Program-made: the position numbers and the translations under genes
Assembly (NCBI GenBank): GCA_036583965.1
Contig: JAZBQD010000015.1
Location: 87,473,309-87,537,308, forward strand
Reading direction: 5' to 3'
Source of the DNA: Prunella strophiata
Taxonomy: Eukaryota > Chordata > Aves > Passeriformes > Prunellidae
DNA length: 64,000 bases
Shown here: in pieces, positions 40,301-52,640 of the stretch
Layout of the letters: each line of letters starts with the position of its first letter
Position numbering within the stretch: the first letter of the stretch is position 1
Notes under the pieces: generated by a model
Told to the model about the DNA's origin: nothing
The model's database searches: none
What the model saw: only the letters and a program-made list of their open reading frames with translations

Positions 40301-43300
40301 TGCCATCTCAAACTGGACCATGAATTTCCCTCTGGTTCTTGCTCTTTCTTGTTTCCTCCTCTTCATTTATGCATGCTTCCCTTTCCTCCTTTATCCACAA
40401 AAATGCCTGCAGCCCTCACCACTCCTGTGCTGCCAATGGCATTAAACCAGCAGCAGCAGGGGAGTGCCAGCCTGGGTCTGGGCATGCAGCTGGGTCATCC
40501 CTGTGTGCCTGTGCCCCGGAGGCACATCCTGAATTGGTGTCTCTCACAGCTGAGCCCCAGCCCTCAGAGGTGTAGGAATATGATATTCTCCACACAAGCT
40601 AAGTTTAGAGAGCAGCAAACTTGACTGCTTTAGGCGTGCTCTTAGCAGACAGTTTTTGCCATGCATCCATAGAAGGACAAAGTGAATTCAAGAGGACAGT
40701 TCTGTCCTTTTAGAGCACTTTCACCCCCTTAAGGCCAGTAACACTTATATTTTGAATTCAAATGGCTGGACACAGCCCCTGCAGCTACTTTTCTGGGCAG
40801 TAATGCACTCACCACAATGGACAATAAAACTAGGCAAATATTCTCCCCTCACTCCCTGCTGCAGCCATCTAGAATCTCTTTTGGTAGATCCATATCTCCA
40901 ACTGTGATTGTCATTCACAGAATGATAACATCAAGCTCAACTTTTGTCAATACTTTTTTTTTTGAACTCTTGTTTAGCTTATAAATAAAAAGCTGGCATA
41001 CTGGAAGAGAAATTATATCTGCTGCTTCATTTCCTCTGGGTCTGTTCTGGCTGTGGTCTTAGATTGTTGCAGGCAAGGAGTTTGGTCTTCCTGAGTGCCC
41101 TAAGGCATCTGTAGGGGACTAAATGTTTCCCTGACAGTTACAATAATTCTGTCACTCTTACCAAAATTACTGTTTCTGCAGCACCCCACAGGGAGAACAT
41201 GGTGTTGAGAGCTAGCTTTGGATGAAATTCCATGACATTTTTCTTCACTTCCTAAAAATAAAACTGAAATGTATCTCTGTAGTGTTGTGGTGTAGGTTTT
41301 CTGAAACAGTGTTTTTCAACACTCATATTTGAACACTCATCTCATGTGAGATGGCTTATCAGAGAATAAGACTCTGTAGATATTTAATACTTTTTGAAAA
41401 TTAGGACCTTTTAAGTTGCACTCTAGAATCAAGAAGCACAGGCTGTGTGTTATATCACTGTATTTTAATGTACTGAACAGCACTGAAGTAAGTCTTGATT
41501 TTAGGTAGTAGCTTTCAAACTGCAAACACACAGTGACAGCATTACAATAGCAAATATTAAAATGAGATTTCTCTGAGGGAATGTAGTTGTACCTTATATA
41601 TGGAAAACTATTGGCTAAAAATAAGCCTTAAAAATAATTCTTAAACAGACCCACAAGGACCCTGTGTATATTTTTCTCTCATTAAAATTTCCTGTTGTCT
41701 AAAATTATCTTTAATTAGGATTGCATAACCTAACAATAAAACTGCTGAGGATTAGAACCAGCAGACACATTCAGCTAAAGGTTTTAATTAGATTAAACTC
41801 TTCATTGCCAGAAGTAAGAGATGGAGCATTAGACCTCTAACATTTAATCTGGAGAATGCTTTATAATTGTATTTAATATTATGTGGCAAAAGTTTACAGG
41901 GAAAAAGAAAAGCAGCCTGCCAACATCTTTTTATGTAATGCTTGTTTAGCTGTTTGTCACATTTTAAAGACAGATTGTTTCAGGAAGGTGTACCAAGATG
42001 GAAGGGGGGGTGGGGGTCTCACGTGTATGTACAGTCTCATAAAGAGTATACAGATTGCCTCTAAAGTAGCTTTGTAAGTAGCTACTCCCTTTCATCCCTA
42101 TTTAATCCTGTTTTTCTCAAAACCCATGGAAAACATTTGAAAAAGTGTAAGTCTAGTAGTATTTCTAGTAAATCATCAAATCCATGATCCGTCATTCCAA
42201 TGGGTGGATCACCAGTGCATTGTGCTTTATGTTGGAATACATTTCTACTCAGAATATGATGTTAGGTTGCTAATGAACAAATTTACTAGCCTTTTTCAGG
42301 GCTACAGAGTGCAAATTCCCCATGCAAGGATTGGAGCTTCAAACTTACAGCTCCAGGTACCAGGCCATCATGATCCAGAGACAGCAGTATTTTACCAAGC
42401 TTTGTTGTAATCAGCGCTGTTCATCTTCCAGCTACTTCTCTGAGATCCTCAAGAGTATGGGACAGAGCTTATCTTATGGGACACTTTCTTAGCAGCAGAT
42501 TCCCAATATGGGGCATGGAGCGGATTATTAGGGTTTGTTTGCTTCACCAACACAACCACATAAGATTTAGTCACTTCTGTCCTCTCTGTGCCTGCACCAC
42601 AACAATGTCCTGGAGCCAAATCGGGTGTGTGACCTCCTGCAGGCAATGAACACGCGTTCGTTTTTTCATCTTTGCCCAAAAAGCATAAAAGACTAGAGAA
42701 GAGGATGCAGCTCCAGCAGGCACCAGCCAGCACTGAAAAAACAAAAGGAGCATCTTCATATAAAAGTAGTCTGAATCTTCAGACAGGCTCAATGTGGCTG
42801 ATGAAGTTTCAGGTTCTTTTTGTTCTCTTCAGTGCTCTTTCCCTGTTGTCCAAACTTTAGTGCAGATATACACATCTCAGTACAGAAGATAAGTGCTATG
42901 GTGTTTAACTGAAAGATACCATTTATATTTAAAATGTGAAAACAAGTTCCCAACCCCTTAAATGCCTTTATCCCAGAGATGTTTTGGTAAGAATTTTGGG
43001 GAAACATTCTCTTTGGATTTCAAAACATTCTGTTTTCCTGAATTCTTTTATTTCAACAGAAAAAGGGATTGCAACAGTTGTGTTGATGTGAACTGTGTGG
43101 CTTCATTCTATCAGGAAGAATAATAATAAATTTATTCAAAATAGCTTGGGTTTAAATTTATAAAAAGTTATTTTTACTAATAGGTACTAAAACAAGGCAA
43201 GGGGCTGTAGCTAATAATCAGCAGGATCTGCTATTTCTAAGTGAAAAAAAAACCATAGGTGACATCAGGTGAAAGCTGGGCTTGGTTATTTTTATCTTCA

Positions 43301-45006
43301 TGGACTTGGATCCTCATCCAGTTGAACACGGTTATAAAGCTTCAGAGTATTTCTGTTGAACACCCCAGTAATAGTGCTACAGACAGGGAAATAATCAGTG
43401 CTTTCTTCCCAGTGGAAGGAGGTTGCCTTTAAGGAGTTTGACCTTCTACTACTTTACAAAATGTCCTTGATGAACAGAGTTCAGCTAACTAAACCTGTCT
43501 AAAGGTTGTTCTGCTGGACTAATAAAATCTGCCATTATTCGGTTCCTTAAATTCAATAGTAAATTACACTGTGGGAGCATTTGCCCTGAGCATTCATACT
43601 CAGACAGAGATACGTGACAGGGTCTCTTTAAATGAAAATGTTAGATGAAGGCAATGTAATCTTAAAGGAAAGCAATTCATATTATGACAATACCTTATCT
43701 CTTGTCTCATTTAAACTGGCTTCCTCTTAAGTGAACTTCTCATCACAAACCTATCTGAGGGTATCACTGTAATATGCTTGCTTATTTCCAAGCAGAAAGG
43801 TTAATATTTCTAATTAAAAAGAGGCTTGCTAAGGTATTTCTTAAATCAACTCTTTGATGATAGGAGCTTCTTAGACATTTTAAACTTTTTATTTATTTAT
43901 GTTGAAGCCATTTCTTCCTCATTTAAATTCTACTGGAGAAAGCAAAGTCATCACAAATGTTAAAGTCTGTAGGGAAGATGATAGTTTTCAACTAGCTGCA
44001 ACAGAACTTTATTAAGGCTAAAGGCTTATTTTCCTTCCTTAAATGAGTACTCATGTGAAAAATATAGTGTTTCAGTTTTCCCAGCAAGATTTGTGGTTTA
44101 TTTGTACATTTGGAGAGGGCATTTGTAATATTTTCAGAGTGAGCCTGATATTTTTACTTACCCAAGTTCAATTAATTTCAAATGAAACAGTGCTTTCAGT
44201 TCAAAAGAGTAACTCCTGCAAACCCATTGTTTCCAGGGTTTAGTTGGAGATGTAGGTCCTTTGTTTTTTTTAGTTATTGGCCAGCTTTATGGATCAAGCC
44301 AACAAAATTATCAGATAATTATGGTAACCACTCCGCCAGTACAAGTAGTTCCTTCCTCCAGAGGAAATTATGGGAGTCACAACTCAGATTATTAGCTGGG
44401 AGTAGTAGTAAAAATACAAGTTGTATTCCCACTTTCTAAGGAACAGAGGCCTTTGTGGGGGGCAGACTTATTGTGTTGTCATCCTGGTGCTTATTGCTGC
44501 AAGATCTATGGGGCAGAGAGCAATGATGCAAAGACCTATGGTGCAGGAGGGCAGGCTTCTCCATCCTCTGGCATGAGCTGCTGAAGAGGGGTGAGGGAGC
44601 TTCCTCTGTGGATCAAGCACAGATGTGGAGCTTGCCTTAGATTTCCCATAGGAATAGTATGCAAGAGAGAGGATGTTAACACACTACTCTAATATTTGGG
44701 CTCTTTGATCTTCCTTGACAGAAGCTGCTGTTGAAATTCAAATGATTTATTAATTAAAGCGCAGCACCTCGCAGAGTAAGAGAATTGGGTTGTGCTGTAA
44801 TTTATGAGTCCAGCAAAACAACCCCATGGAACTTTACAAAAACTGGGGAGTCTGGGGGAAAAAAAAAAAAGAGTACTCAAACCCAGATTTAAGAAGGCTG
44901 ATAAGCAATTACTTTTATCAGCCTGGTAAGGCAATTTCCTCCCCTCTTCTCCAGTCATCCTGTATGTAGTTACTGCATATTTTCAGGAACTGAAGGAGAG
45001 GAAAGG

Positions 45007-45050
45007 AACACCTTCCTGAAAAACTGAACGCCTTCCTGAACACCTTCCTG
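45007..45050 (+). repeat. Three copies of a 12-bp unit AACACCTTCCTG
   Basis: Copies at 45007-45018, 45027-45038 (one change) and 45039-45050. Confidence 0.85.
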
Positions 45051-45194
45051 ATGATTTGTCTTGGGTGTGGTCTTCCTGGTAAGAAGACCCTAGCTCACTA
45101 GGGGTGTGAAAATTTGTTTGGCTACCATCAGTCTTTAAGACAAACTCATCCTCTTTTCAGGTTCCAAAACTTCAGGATTTTACAGTTTAAAGGA

Positions 45195-45231
45195 ATTATT
45201 TTATTTTATTTTATTTTTATTTTATTTTATT
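45195..45231 (+). repeat. (TTTTA)n microsatellite
   Basis: About seven pentamer units with one extra T. Confidence 0.9.
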
Positions 45232-47814
45232 CGTAAAAGCTGGTTTGAGGAACTATTCTTCAGCAAAATGTTGAAATAATTCTAGTTTTTTTTTTTAAGA
45301 GCCATAATAACTATTGTGATACTGTGAAAAACATCACCTGTCCACTCTAGGAAGTGTGGTTAAAAGTCTGCCAGTGTTGGTAGTGTAGGAAAAGCTAGCC
45401 CTATGCCATACCTTTGTCATTAAGGTATGAGCAACTCTTTCATATTCATTTTGCACCCTGCAATATAAGCAGACTCATGTTTCTCTATAAAAAATTAGTG
45501 CACAGTCAATGAACTCCCCCTGATGCCGGGGCTCTTCGTTACTCACTTTGAGTAAAGCTGCAGTACACGGTTCCATGTGAATATGAGGATGCCTTTAAAG
45601 GACTGTAGCAGTATGCAAAGCAAAATAGTCTATTAGCAAAATTGTCCAGAAGGAAAATTCCCATATTTATATATTTATTTATTCATAGTTTTTAGAAAGA
45701 TGAACTCTTATCATGTTTTCCTACACACACACTTTAGGGAAAAGCTCAGAAATCTTTCTTGCATTATCAAGATGTTTGCTTTCCAAGTATGGTAAGCTGA
45801 TGAATTCTATCAAGGGCAAATTCATAAATAATCAAGATTTCACCAGACAGCCTTTCCTCATCTCTTTTCTCCATCAAAATTCATATGCAGCTTTTCTTTT
45901 AGAAAGCTCTTAAAAATATCTAAGCTGGTCCTTTTTTTCTCCCAACTTCTGGTACCTGTTCTGTGCACTTACTTTTGCCCATCATGAAAGTAAAGACTTC
46001 CTTTGCAGCTGCTACCAGCGTATATGTCCAGTCCTAGACTGGTTTTGTTCAGGTCCAAGCCATAGGGAGGAGGAGCATGGTCTCCTACTTCAGCACAGGG
46101 ATATTATAATGCAGGGTCTGTGCTTCTCTGAAAGGTTTTGCTCTTACTGCATAGTGAAGGCTAGGTTTCTTTCTCCCTTGGGATTTACATTCTTTCTAGG
46201 GAAACCAGCAGAGCTCTGGAAAGTGTTAGTGACTGGCTACAGGATCCAGTGCTGCTCTCTAAGGTAAACTATGAACTAAGGAAAATCATTCTCCTAAGGA
46301 TTATGTTTCAGAGGAAGCCAGGCTTCGAGAACTACTTGAGTCAATGATGATAACTTAGAAGTTTCCTCAAAAACAAGAACACTGACTTAGCCTTTGGATC
46401 GAGTTCCACCTGGGGCAATTATTTCAGCCTTCCCCATTCATACTTTGCCCCTGAAATTTCAACTGATGATGGTTTTTTTCCTTCCCTCAAGAGTCACAGT
46501 GCTGTGTTTGCTAGCACATCACAATTATTGCTTCCCACCCCAGTACTGGCTGCACTTCAGGGGTAGCTGAGTAAGCTGTTTATATAGGCTCAGGATGTAT
46601 TACTGTCCTTCTGATGAAAGATAATACCAAAAGCAATTTTAATGTGTCAATTGATTTTTTTTTTTTTTTAAGTCTGATTTGGTTGTCAGAGCCTGTACCT
46701 AATGCTTATGTTACTGTGATTGCTCTTCTTGCAATGTGTCAGGCCCAAAGAAAGGGATAGAGCAGTACACAATCAAAAAGTCACTTGAAAAAAAAATGCT
46801 TCTTCTTTATAAAGAATGTGGGAAATCAAATGCAGCATAGATTTTCCTTTGAGCTCTGGTGTCTGATAAGAGTGACCTTCAATGGGAGGAGGAGTTCTGT
46901 TTCCATTTTCTTACATTTACAAGGAAGATGGAGGTTATTATGCATTTATATTTGCATTTTCTCATGCATATGAAAACTACCATTTTTTATCTGCTCTGGA
47001 AGACAGTTATTCTGCGTAGTTCAACTTATGTCCTCTCCAGAAAAGAGTGGCAAAAAATGTTACCCAATCTGTGCAAAAGTTTGGTTTTCATAGCGTCAAT
47101 CTCATAAACACATATGATTGACTCTTTAGGGAAAGAGAACAAATTTTAAAAGTCCAGTTACATTACACAACAAATATCATTTCAATCCCTTAAAAGGTCA
47201 TTAATAAAATGAGAGGTAAACAAGCACCTTTTTAGCTGATATTTCTGAGCTGGAATGAAAACAACAGTATGAAACTATTGATTGCCTCTATCTCTTCTCA
47301 GACCTTTTTATGTACTAAGAAAAAATTCAAATAGGATAAGCAACTGAAATTGATTGTTTTTTTAAGAAAAGAAGAGGCTCTTTTTCTTTAAATTATTTTT
47401 TAAACTGTCAACTTACACTATTGTTTAGAGTAAATTAAGTAATGCAAAAATATGGGCACCCTGCTGCATCAATTTATATCTGCAGTAAGCACATGAACTC
47501 TACTGAATAATTTCATCTAAGATTTAAAAAGGTAATGAGAGCAGGATTTGGTTCTGTGATTGTAGTAATTAATTACCTAAGTCAGGCCTTTTTTTTTTTT
47601 TCTTGAAACAAAGTCAGAACTCACTATAATATGTTGAGATGGGGGAAGCCAGCTGGCATATCCCTATCTATCAATTGACTGAATAAATGCAGAGTCATTA
47701 AATATAAAATCATAATTATTTCTTTCTCTTCTGTCCCTTGCCAAGGCAGTAAACCTGGTCTAAATATGTCAAATTCCACTCCATATATAATGCTGACTGA
47801 ATATTTTCCTTCAG
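45232..47814. other. Intronic, nothing recognised
   Basis: AT-rich unique sequence; a short T tract near 46657. Confidence 0.55.
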
Positions 47815-47935
47815 TGGTACCTGGGGTTCTGAGTAACCTGATATAGTAGAAGGTGTCCCTGCCCATGGCAAGGGAGCTGGAACTAGATGATCTTTAAGGT
47901 CCCTTCCAACCCAAACCATTCTACAGTTCTGTGAT
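47815..47935 (+). mobile_element. CR1 LINE 3' end, short truncated copy
   Basis: About 120 bp including GAAGGTGTCCCTGCCCATGG, GGAACTAGATGATCTTTAAG and GTCCCTTCCAACCCAAACCA, ending ATTCTACAGTTCTGTGATT, a diverged pair of the CR1 3' terminal repeat. It is the classic avian CR1 tail. Left boundary approximate. Confidence 0.92.
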
Positions 47936-49932
47936 TAGCAGACACACTTTCCTAATTTCTCCATGAGGTCTAACAAGCAACATAAAAGAGGATATTTGAG
48001 CTCCAAAATATTTAAGATAATCCCTCAGAGCTGTATCAATGTGTAATACTGTATGCAGCTGTGTGTTATGGTTTTATTGGCATGTAGAAGTAAAAAGCAG
48101 ACACTGCACATCCTACCCAGCCTTTATGAAAGGATGGGAGATGTGCAAGTCTTTACATTGACCAACACAGAGAAGAAAATTTCCAAATTAGATGCATTTT
48201 CAGTTTTATATTCGTTTAATTAATTGCTGAGTTTAAAAGCAAGAGGTTTCACATCAAATTAGCCTAATTATCAGACTATTGCATCAGCAACAGTGCCTTG
48301 AAAAGGTGCAATAGATGGATAAGATAGCAGTGGAGTGTGTTTCAGATTTTGCCTTGTTAAGAGGCTGATGAGAACTCTCTGAACAGAGGGTGGGTCAGAA
48401 TGGAATATGCTTGTTCACCCTCACAGAATCCATTGCAGTGTCTTTGAACTGAGGAGTTTTGCTGATACCAAAAACACTTGGTGTTTAGTTGCTCAATCAG
48501 TAAAAATGCGTTGATATTCTGGGGCTCAACCATCTATAGGTCAACCCATATCATCTTCATAAGATGCCAGGAGACTGGTTTGATGTTTAAAAAGCTATCC
48601 AGATAATGGCATGGAAATCTTGGGAGTGTAATTCTGATATCAGTCACTCAGCTGTGCTCAGAAAGAGTAAGAAATCTTGTTTTACAGAGAGCTGCTTCTC
48701 ATTTTCCCTTCGTATTTCAGAATGCAACAACTTAGCTCTGAACAGCAACACAAAAGAGAGTATTTAACTCAGTATTTAGCTCAGTCAAGCTTTTAAAAGT
48801 TTGTTTCTTCATAAAAGCATCATTTTGGGATTTTTTTTTTCCAATTTGGGACAATTGCTTGATGCTACTGAGGCAGAAAAGAGGGAGATTTAATAATGCT
48901 ATCATTTTGGGAGTGCACACAGTGTCTGTATGAAGCATCATTACACTCAGTCACTTAATGCAGCTCTGAGGTGAGATTGGACTGCCAGGCAGCCCTGCAA
49001 CAAAAGACAACATGATGTAAAGGACTTCTGACATAAAAAAAGTACATCAAGAATTTTATTTTTGTGTACTTAGTCCTTTCTCCCTCCGAGAGGTTCATTA
49101 GTCTCCAGTGGAAGATAGAGTATGATTCCTGCCTTTTAAAGAACGATGTCAAAGGAATCATTCTAGCTGCTTTTCATGCAGATACTTGAACACCTGTTTC
49201 TCCTTCATTTATCTGCCAAAGAAGATTAGTTTAGGATAACACCTACTGATTTTATGGATTACTGCTGTGGTGTTTTTGCCTCATAGTAATAAAGGTGAAT
49301 ACCTCAAATGGCTTTTCTATAGGCCTTCAGCAAAATTATATGTAACAAAATCAGAAGATGTGTGGGTTGTATGATAATTTTGCTTTAATGTTAAGCTAAA
49401 TTTAAGATGCCATCATATATAACTGTCATGTTTCTTCACAGTGTATTTGTCTGAAATATACACCACCCCCTTATTCTGTAAGCCTCCTCATTATTATGGG
49501 AAATTCAAATACCTTGTAGTCAACTAGTTTCAAGGAACCTTGCAATATTTGCACATTATCAATGTCATCTTTTCCTACTGCTTATTCCTCATTTGCAATT
49601 ATAATAATTCATGATATTTCAGTCATCTCCACAGCAACTAATTATGATGGTAGAAATAGACTGACATATATTGCTATTATGCAACAGAAATAAGTGAAAG
49701 TTCACAAAAATAAATTATACCAATCTTACTGATGTAAAAAAAGGCCAGGATAAAGTTAAAACAGAAGAATATTCAGGTAGAGTTATCCACTAAATTGGTT
49801 TTTTTTTCCCTGACTTATATCTGAAATTTGAAACTACAGCAGTAATATTTTAATTAATGTATTTATAACAACATAACAGTATTTTGATTATCTTCAGAAA
49901 AATATTTCAAGGTACTGTCATCTTGTAATAAT

Positions 49933-49989
49933 AATAAACTTGTATAAATAACTTGAATAAACTTGTATAAAACTTGAATAAACTTGTAA
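49933..49989 (+). repeat. Minisatellite, 21-23-bp unit, about 2.6 copies
   Basis: Units at 49933-49955 and 49956-49976 begin AATAAACTTGTATAAA and end ACTTG; a partial third unit follows. Confidence 0.88.
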
Positions 49990-51459
49990 TTGCCACAGAG
50001 CAGTGATTTGCATTATCTCTGTGGGGTTTTTTTTTTTTGTGAAATATTTGTCAAAATCTGCAGAACAAGTTGACTTTATTCTCTGTTTTAAAAAACCATC
50101 TACAGTCAGGTCATAACCCAACACTGGGCAGATTTTCAGATTTCAGGTTCACATTCCACTGTCAGTTCACATACTGTATTGCCAGAAAGCAATTAATAAT
50201 AATTAAGATTTGTCAGACATTAAATACAGCACACACTCTTGTACTTCCTAGAACTGAAAGAAAATAAGTAAAAGTCTTAGTATTCTGTGAAATTAATGAG
50301 TGAAAATTCCTGAAGCCTGTGTTGACAAAGGGTTCTAAGCCTGGATGCCACACTACCTAGTAAGCTACTTTTGCAACCAGCACTACACAGGCCATGAAAC
50401 CTGAATCAATTTTTGTAATTTTAGATGTCAGTATGTTGAACTCTGTATTACTTAACACGTCTGATTTAATCATGCAAGAAAAATCCCCTGACTTGCATGA
50501 TAAGGAGATAAAATTCAAGTTTCTTTCAAAGGCAAATCAGCTGCCTTTGCACATTTCCTGACAATTAGATAATGGTATAGTTTTGTGTGTTGGGATAAAG
50601 GGTATTTTCTTCTGACTCATAAAACACATGTTTTAAAAATAAATATACTCTAGGGCAGACATAGTGGATCAAGCCAAAGTCCATGGTAGTCCAGTATTTT
50701 TTCTTGTACTGAACGGTTGTGTTACATGCAAGAAGCAGGGTAAGCAACTATTTATCTGACTTCTGACTTAAGAAATCAGATTGCAGCACCTCGAAATTCA
50801 TAAGCTAAAAGCTGCATCCAGATCAAGCCATGTGGATTTATCTTTTTTGTTGTTGGAACCAAATTTAGCTTTAATGGATATCTCATGCAGACAATTCCAG
50901 AATGAAAAAAGGCATTGTGCACAAAAGCACCTTTTTTTCAGTTGCCCCCTGACCGTTTTGCTGGGTGCTCTTTACCTCTGGCATTTTGTGAATGACCCAA
51001 TGACTGTTCATGGTGTTGCAGACCTCTCGTGTGTTCCCTGTTGACTCCTGTCCTTGCTGCAGCATCTCTCTGTGCTGGCAATGGCCCCCACCTGGAGCAG
51101 CAGGTTGTGACCACACTGCAGGAGAGCAGGAGCTCACACTGCTGCCAAAGGCCACCTCATGCATTCAGAGGGCAAAAGCCCTTGTGCCATGGGTTTCTCT
51201 CCCCTCTGGGTCTGGAGGCATGCCAGGGCTGTGGGGATGCTTTGAAGGGCTATGCCAGGCCAAGGAAGCCCTGTCTGGTGTAGCTCCCAGCAGAGGATGT
51301 GTAGAATATGTGTACTGATGTTGTCTGTCCTGTTTTGTGCCTTGATTTTCCTCCAAGAGAACAGTCTGTTTTGCACAGTGCACATCCTAGATGACAGTTG
51401 CCATGTATTTTTGTGAATATCAGGGGAACCAGGACCTTGCTGTAAAAGAATAGATGACC

Positions 51460-51477
51460 AAAAAAAAAAAAAAAAAA
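51460..51477 (+). repeat. Poly-A tract (18 A)
   Basis: Homopolymer A about 140 bp after the GC-rich patch at 51010-51320; no polyadenylation signal seen directly before it. Confidence 0.88.
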
Positions 51478-51779
51478 TGTGGCTCTGCTATTATTCTTTA
51501 TTTCTCTGCAAACCCCATCCCTTTAGTCATTCTTTTTAACTTTTTTAGTTTTGATGTATCTCTTTGGAGATGGATACCCTAACTTGTGTTAGCTATAGAC
51601 TATTACACCAGCACAAAGGGGCTGTATATATTTCCTAGTAATTTCAGATTTCTGTTGCCTTTTTTTACTGCCCCAAGCATTAGGATGATGTTTTCAGATA
51701 ATTCTCTACAGAGTTTTCAAACACTATCTTCTGAGTAGGAATGACTAATACAGCTGTTAAGTGTGTAGAGTTAGGGCTG

Positions 51780-52640
51780 TCTTTTCCCAAATGTCTTTTT
51801 GCTCTTATCAATGTTGAATTTTGTCACACGTCATTTAGTATCATAAGAATTCTTGCAGCTCTTTGCAGGCAGCCTTAGTTTTGACTGCAGTCAGCAAATT
51901 GTGTCATTTCCCTATGGTCAACATTTCTAAACTGTGTTTTTGTGAAAAAGGCAGCAGGTAGTGCTACATCCCTCTGTTTATGTATGGGACATTCCTTTTT
52001 GATTTCCACATGTTGTTATTCCACTAGAGGATAATCCCATCTAATTATCTAATGCAATTTTAATTCTTCCAATGACCTTAATGTAGAAGTTTTGGAACTT
52101 TGACGATGCCAACTTGGAACAAGCATCTTCATTCATTGACTTCAAACCCAGGATGATTCTTCTCTCATCTCTCTTCTGTTCTAGGTCTCCAGTTTCTAGC
52201 TTTATTCTCTATAACTGTTCCTAGACTGGTGGATAAGAACAAGGCTTACTGGTCTGTAATTCCCAGAGGACTTTCAAACTCTAAGGAATAGCAACCTTCT
52301 ATTTGCCATTTCCCACTTTTCTATCTTATCTAGATTACATGTCACACTTGCTGTGTTCATATTTGATTTCCTGAGGAACTCAGGGAAGAAAACTCTCTGG
52401 TCTTGGCAGTTTGCTGCTCTCCATTTTATTGATTTCTTCTAAAAGTTCTCCAAGTGACACTTCACTTAGAAAGACTTCCACAGCTCCTTGTAAAGAAGAG
52501 TTTCACAATTCTGCAGAAGCTCTTCAGGATTAGCACTGCTGTGAAAAATATTTGGCTTGTTTACCATGGCCTTTATCCTTCAGTGCCATTGCTTATAACG
52601 TTAGATCATCTATAATTCTACCAATTTTCTGTTTGGTTTT
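51780..52640 (-). mobile_element. Ancient CR1/L3-type LINE fragment (decayed reverse transcriptase)
   Basis: Read on the - strand, several reverse-transcriptase pieces occur in the correct order. Near 52540-52590 is a diverged LKDKGHGKQAKYFSQQ, matching the K..A..LN.FF segment of CR1 RT. At about 52420-52469 is LSEVSLGELLEEINKM, followed by SKLPRPESFLP, which aligns with the family's SKSPGPDG region. At 52241-52264 is GNYRPVSL, the conserved RT motif. Between these are stop codons and frameshifts. Toward 51780 the sequence resembles the 3' half of turtle- or mammal-like CR1/L3. It is much older than the two avian CR1 tails. Edges uncertain. Confidence 0.75.

Larger units (their letters stand above)
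28540..45190. other. Intronic, mostly featureless
   Basis: No recognised transposon or exon. A GC-rich patch at about 40400-40580 and the stretches 29760-30300 and 37290-37400 stand out from the AT-rich background. Confidence 0.55.
47936..51779. other. Intronic, one minisatellite and a GC-rich patch
   Basis: Mostly AT-rich. The GC-rich segment at 51010-51320 has overlapping open frames on both strands but no splice or promoter signal I can rely on. Confidence 0.55.

Noticed and set aside
40295..40624. 109-codon + frame with a Gln run
   Set aside because: No homology recognised; the Gln run comes from a short CAG repeat in a GC-rich patch.
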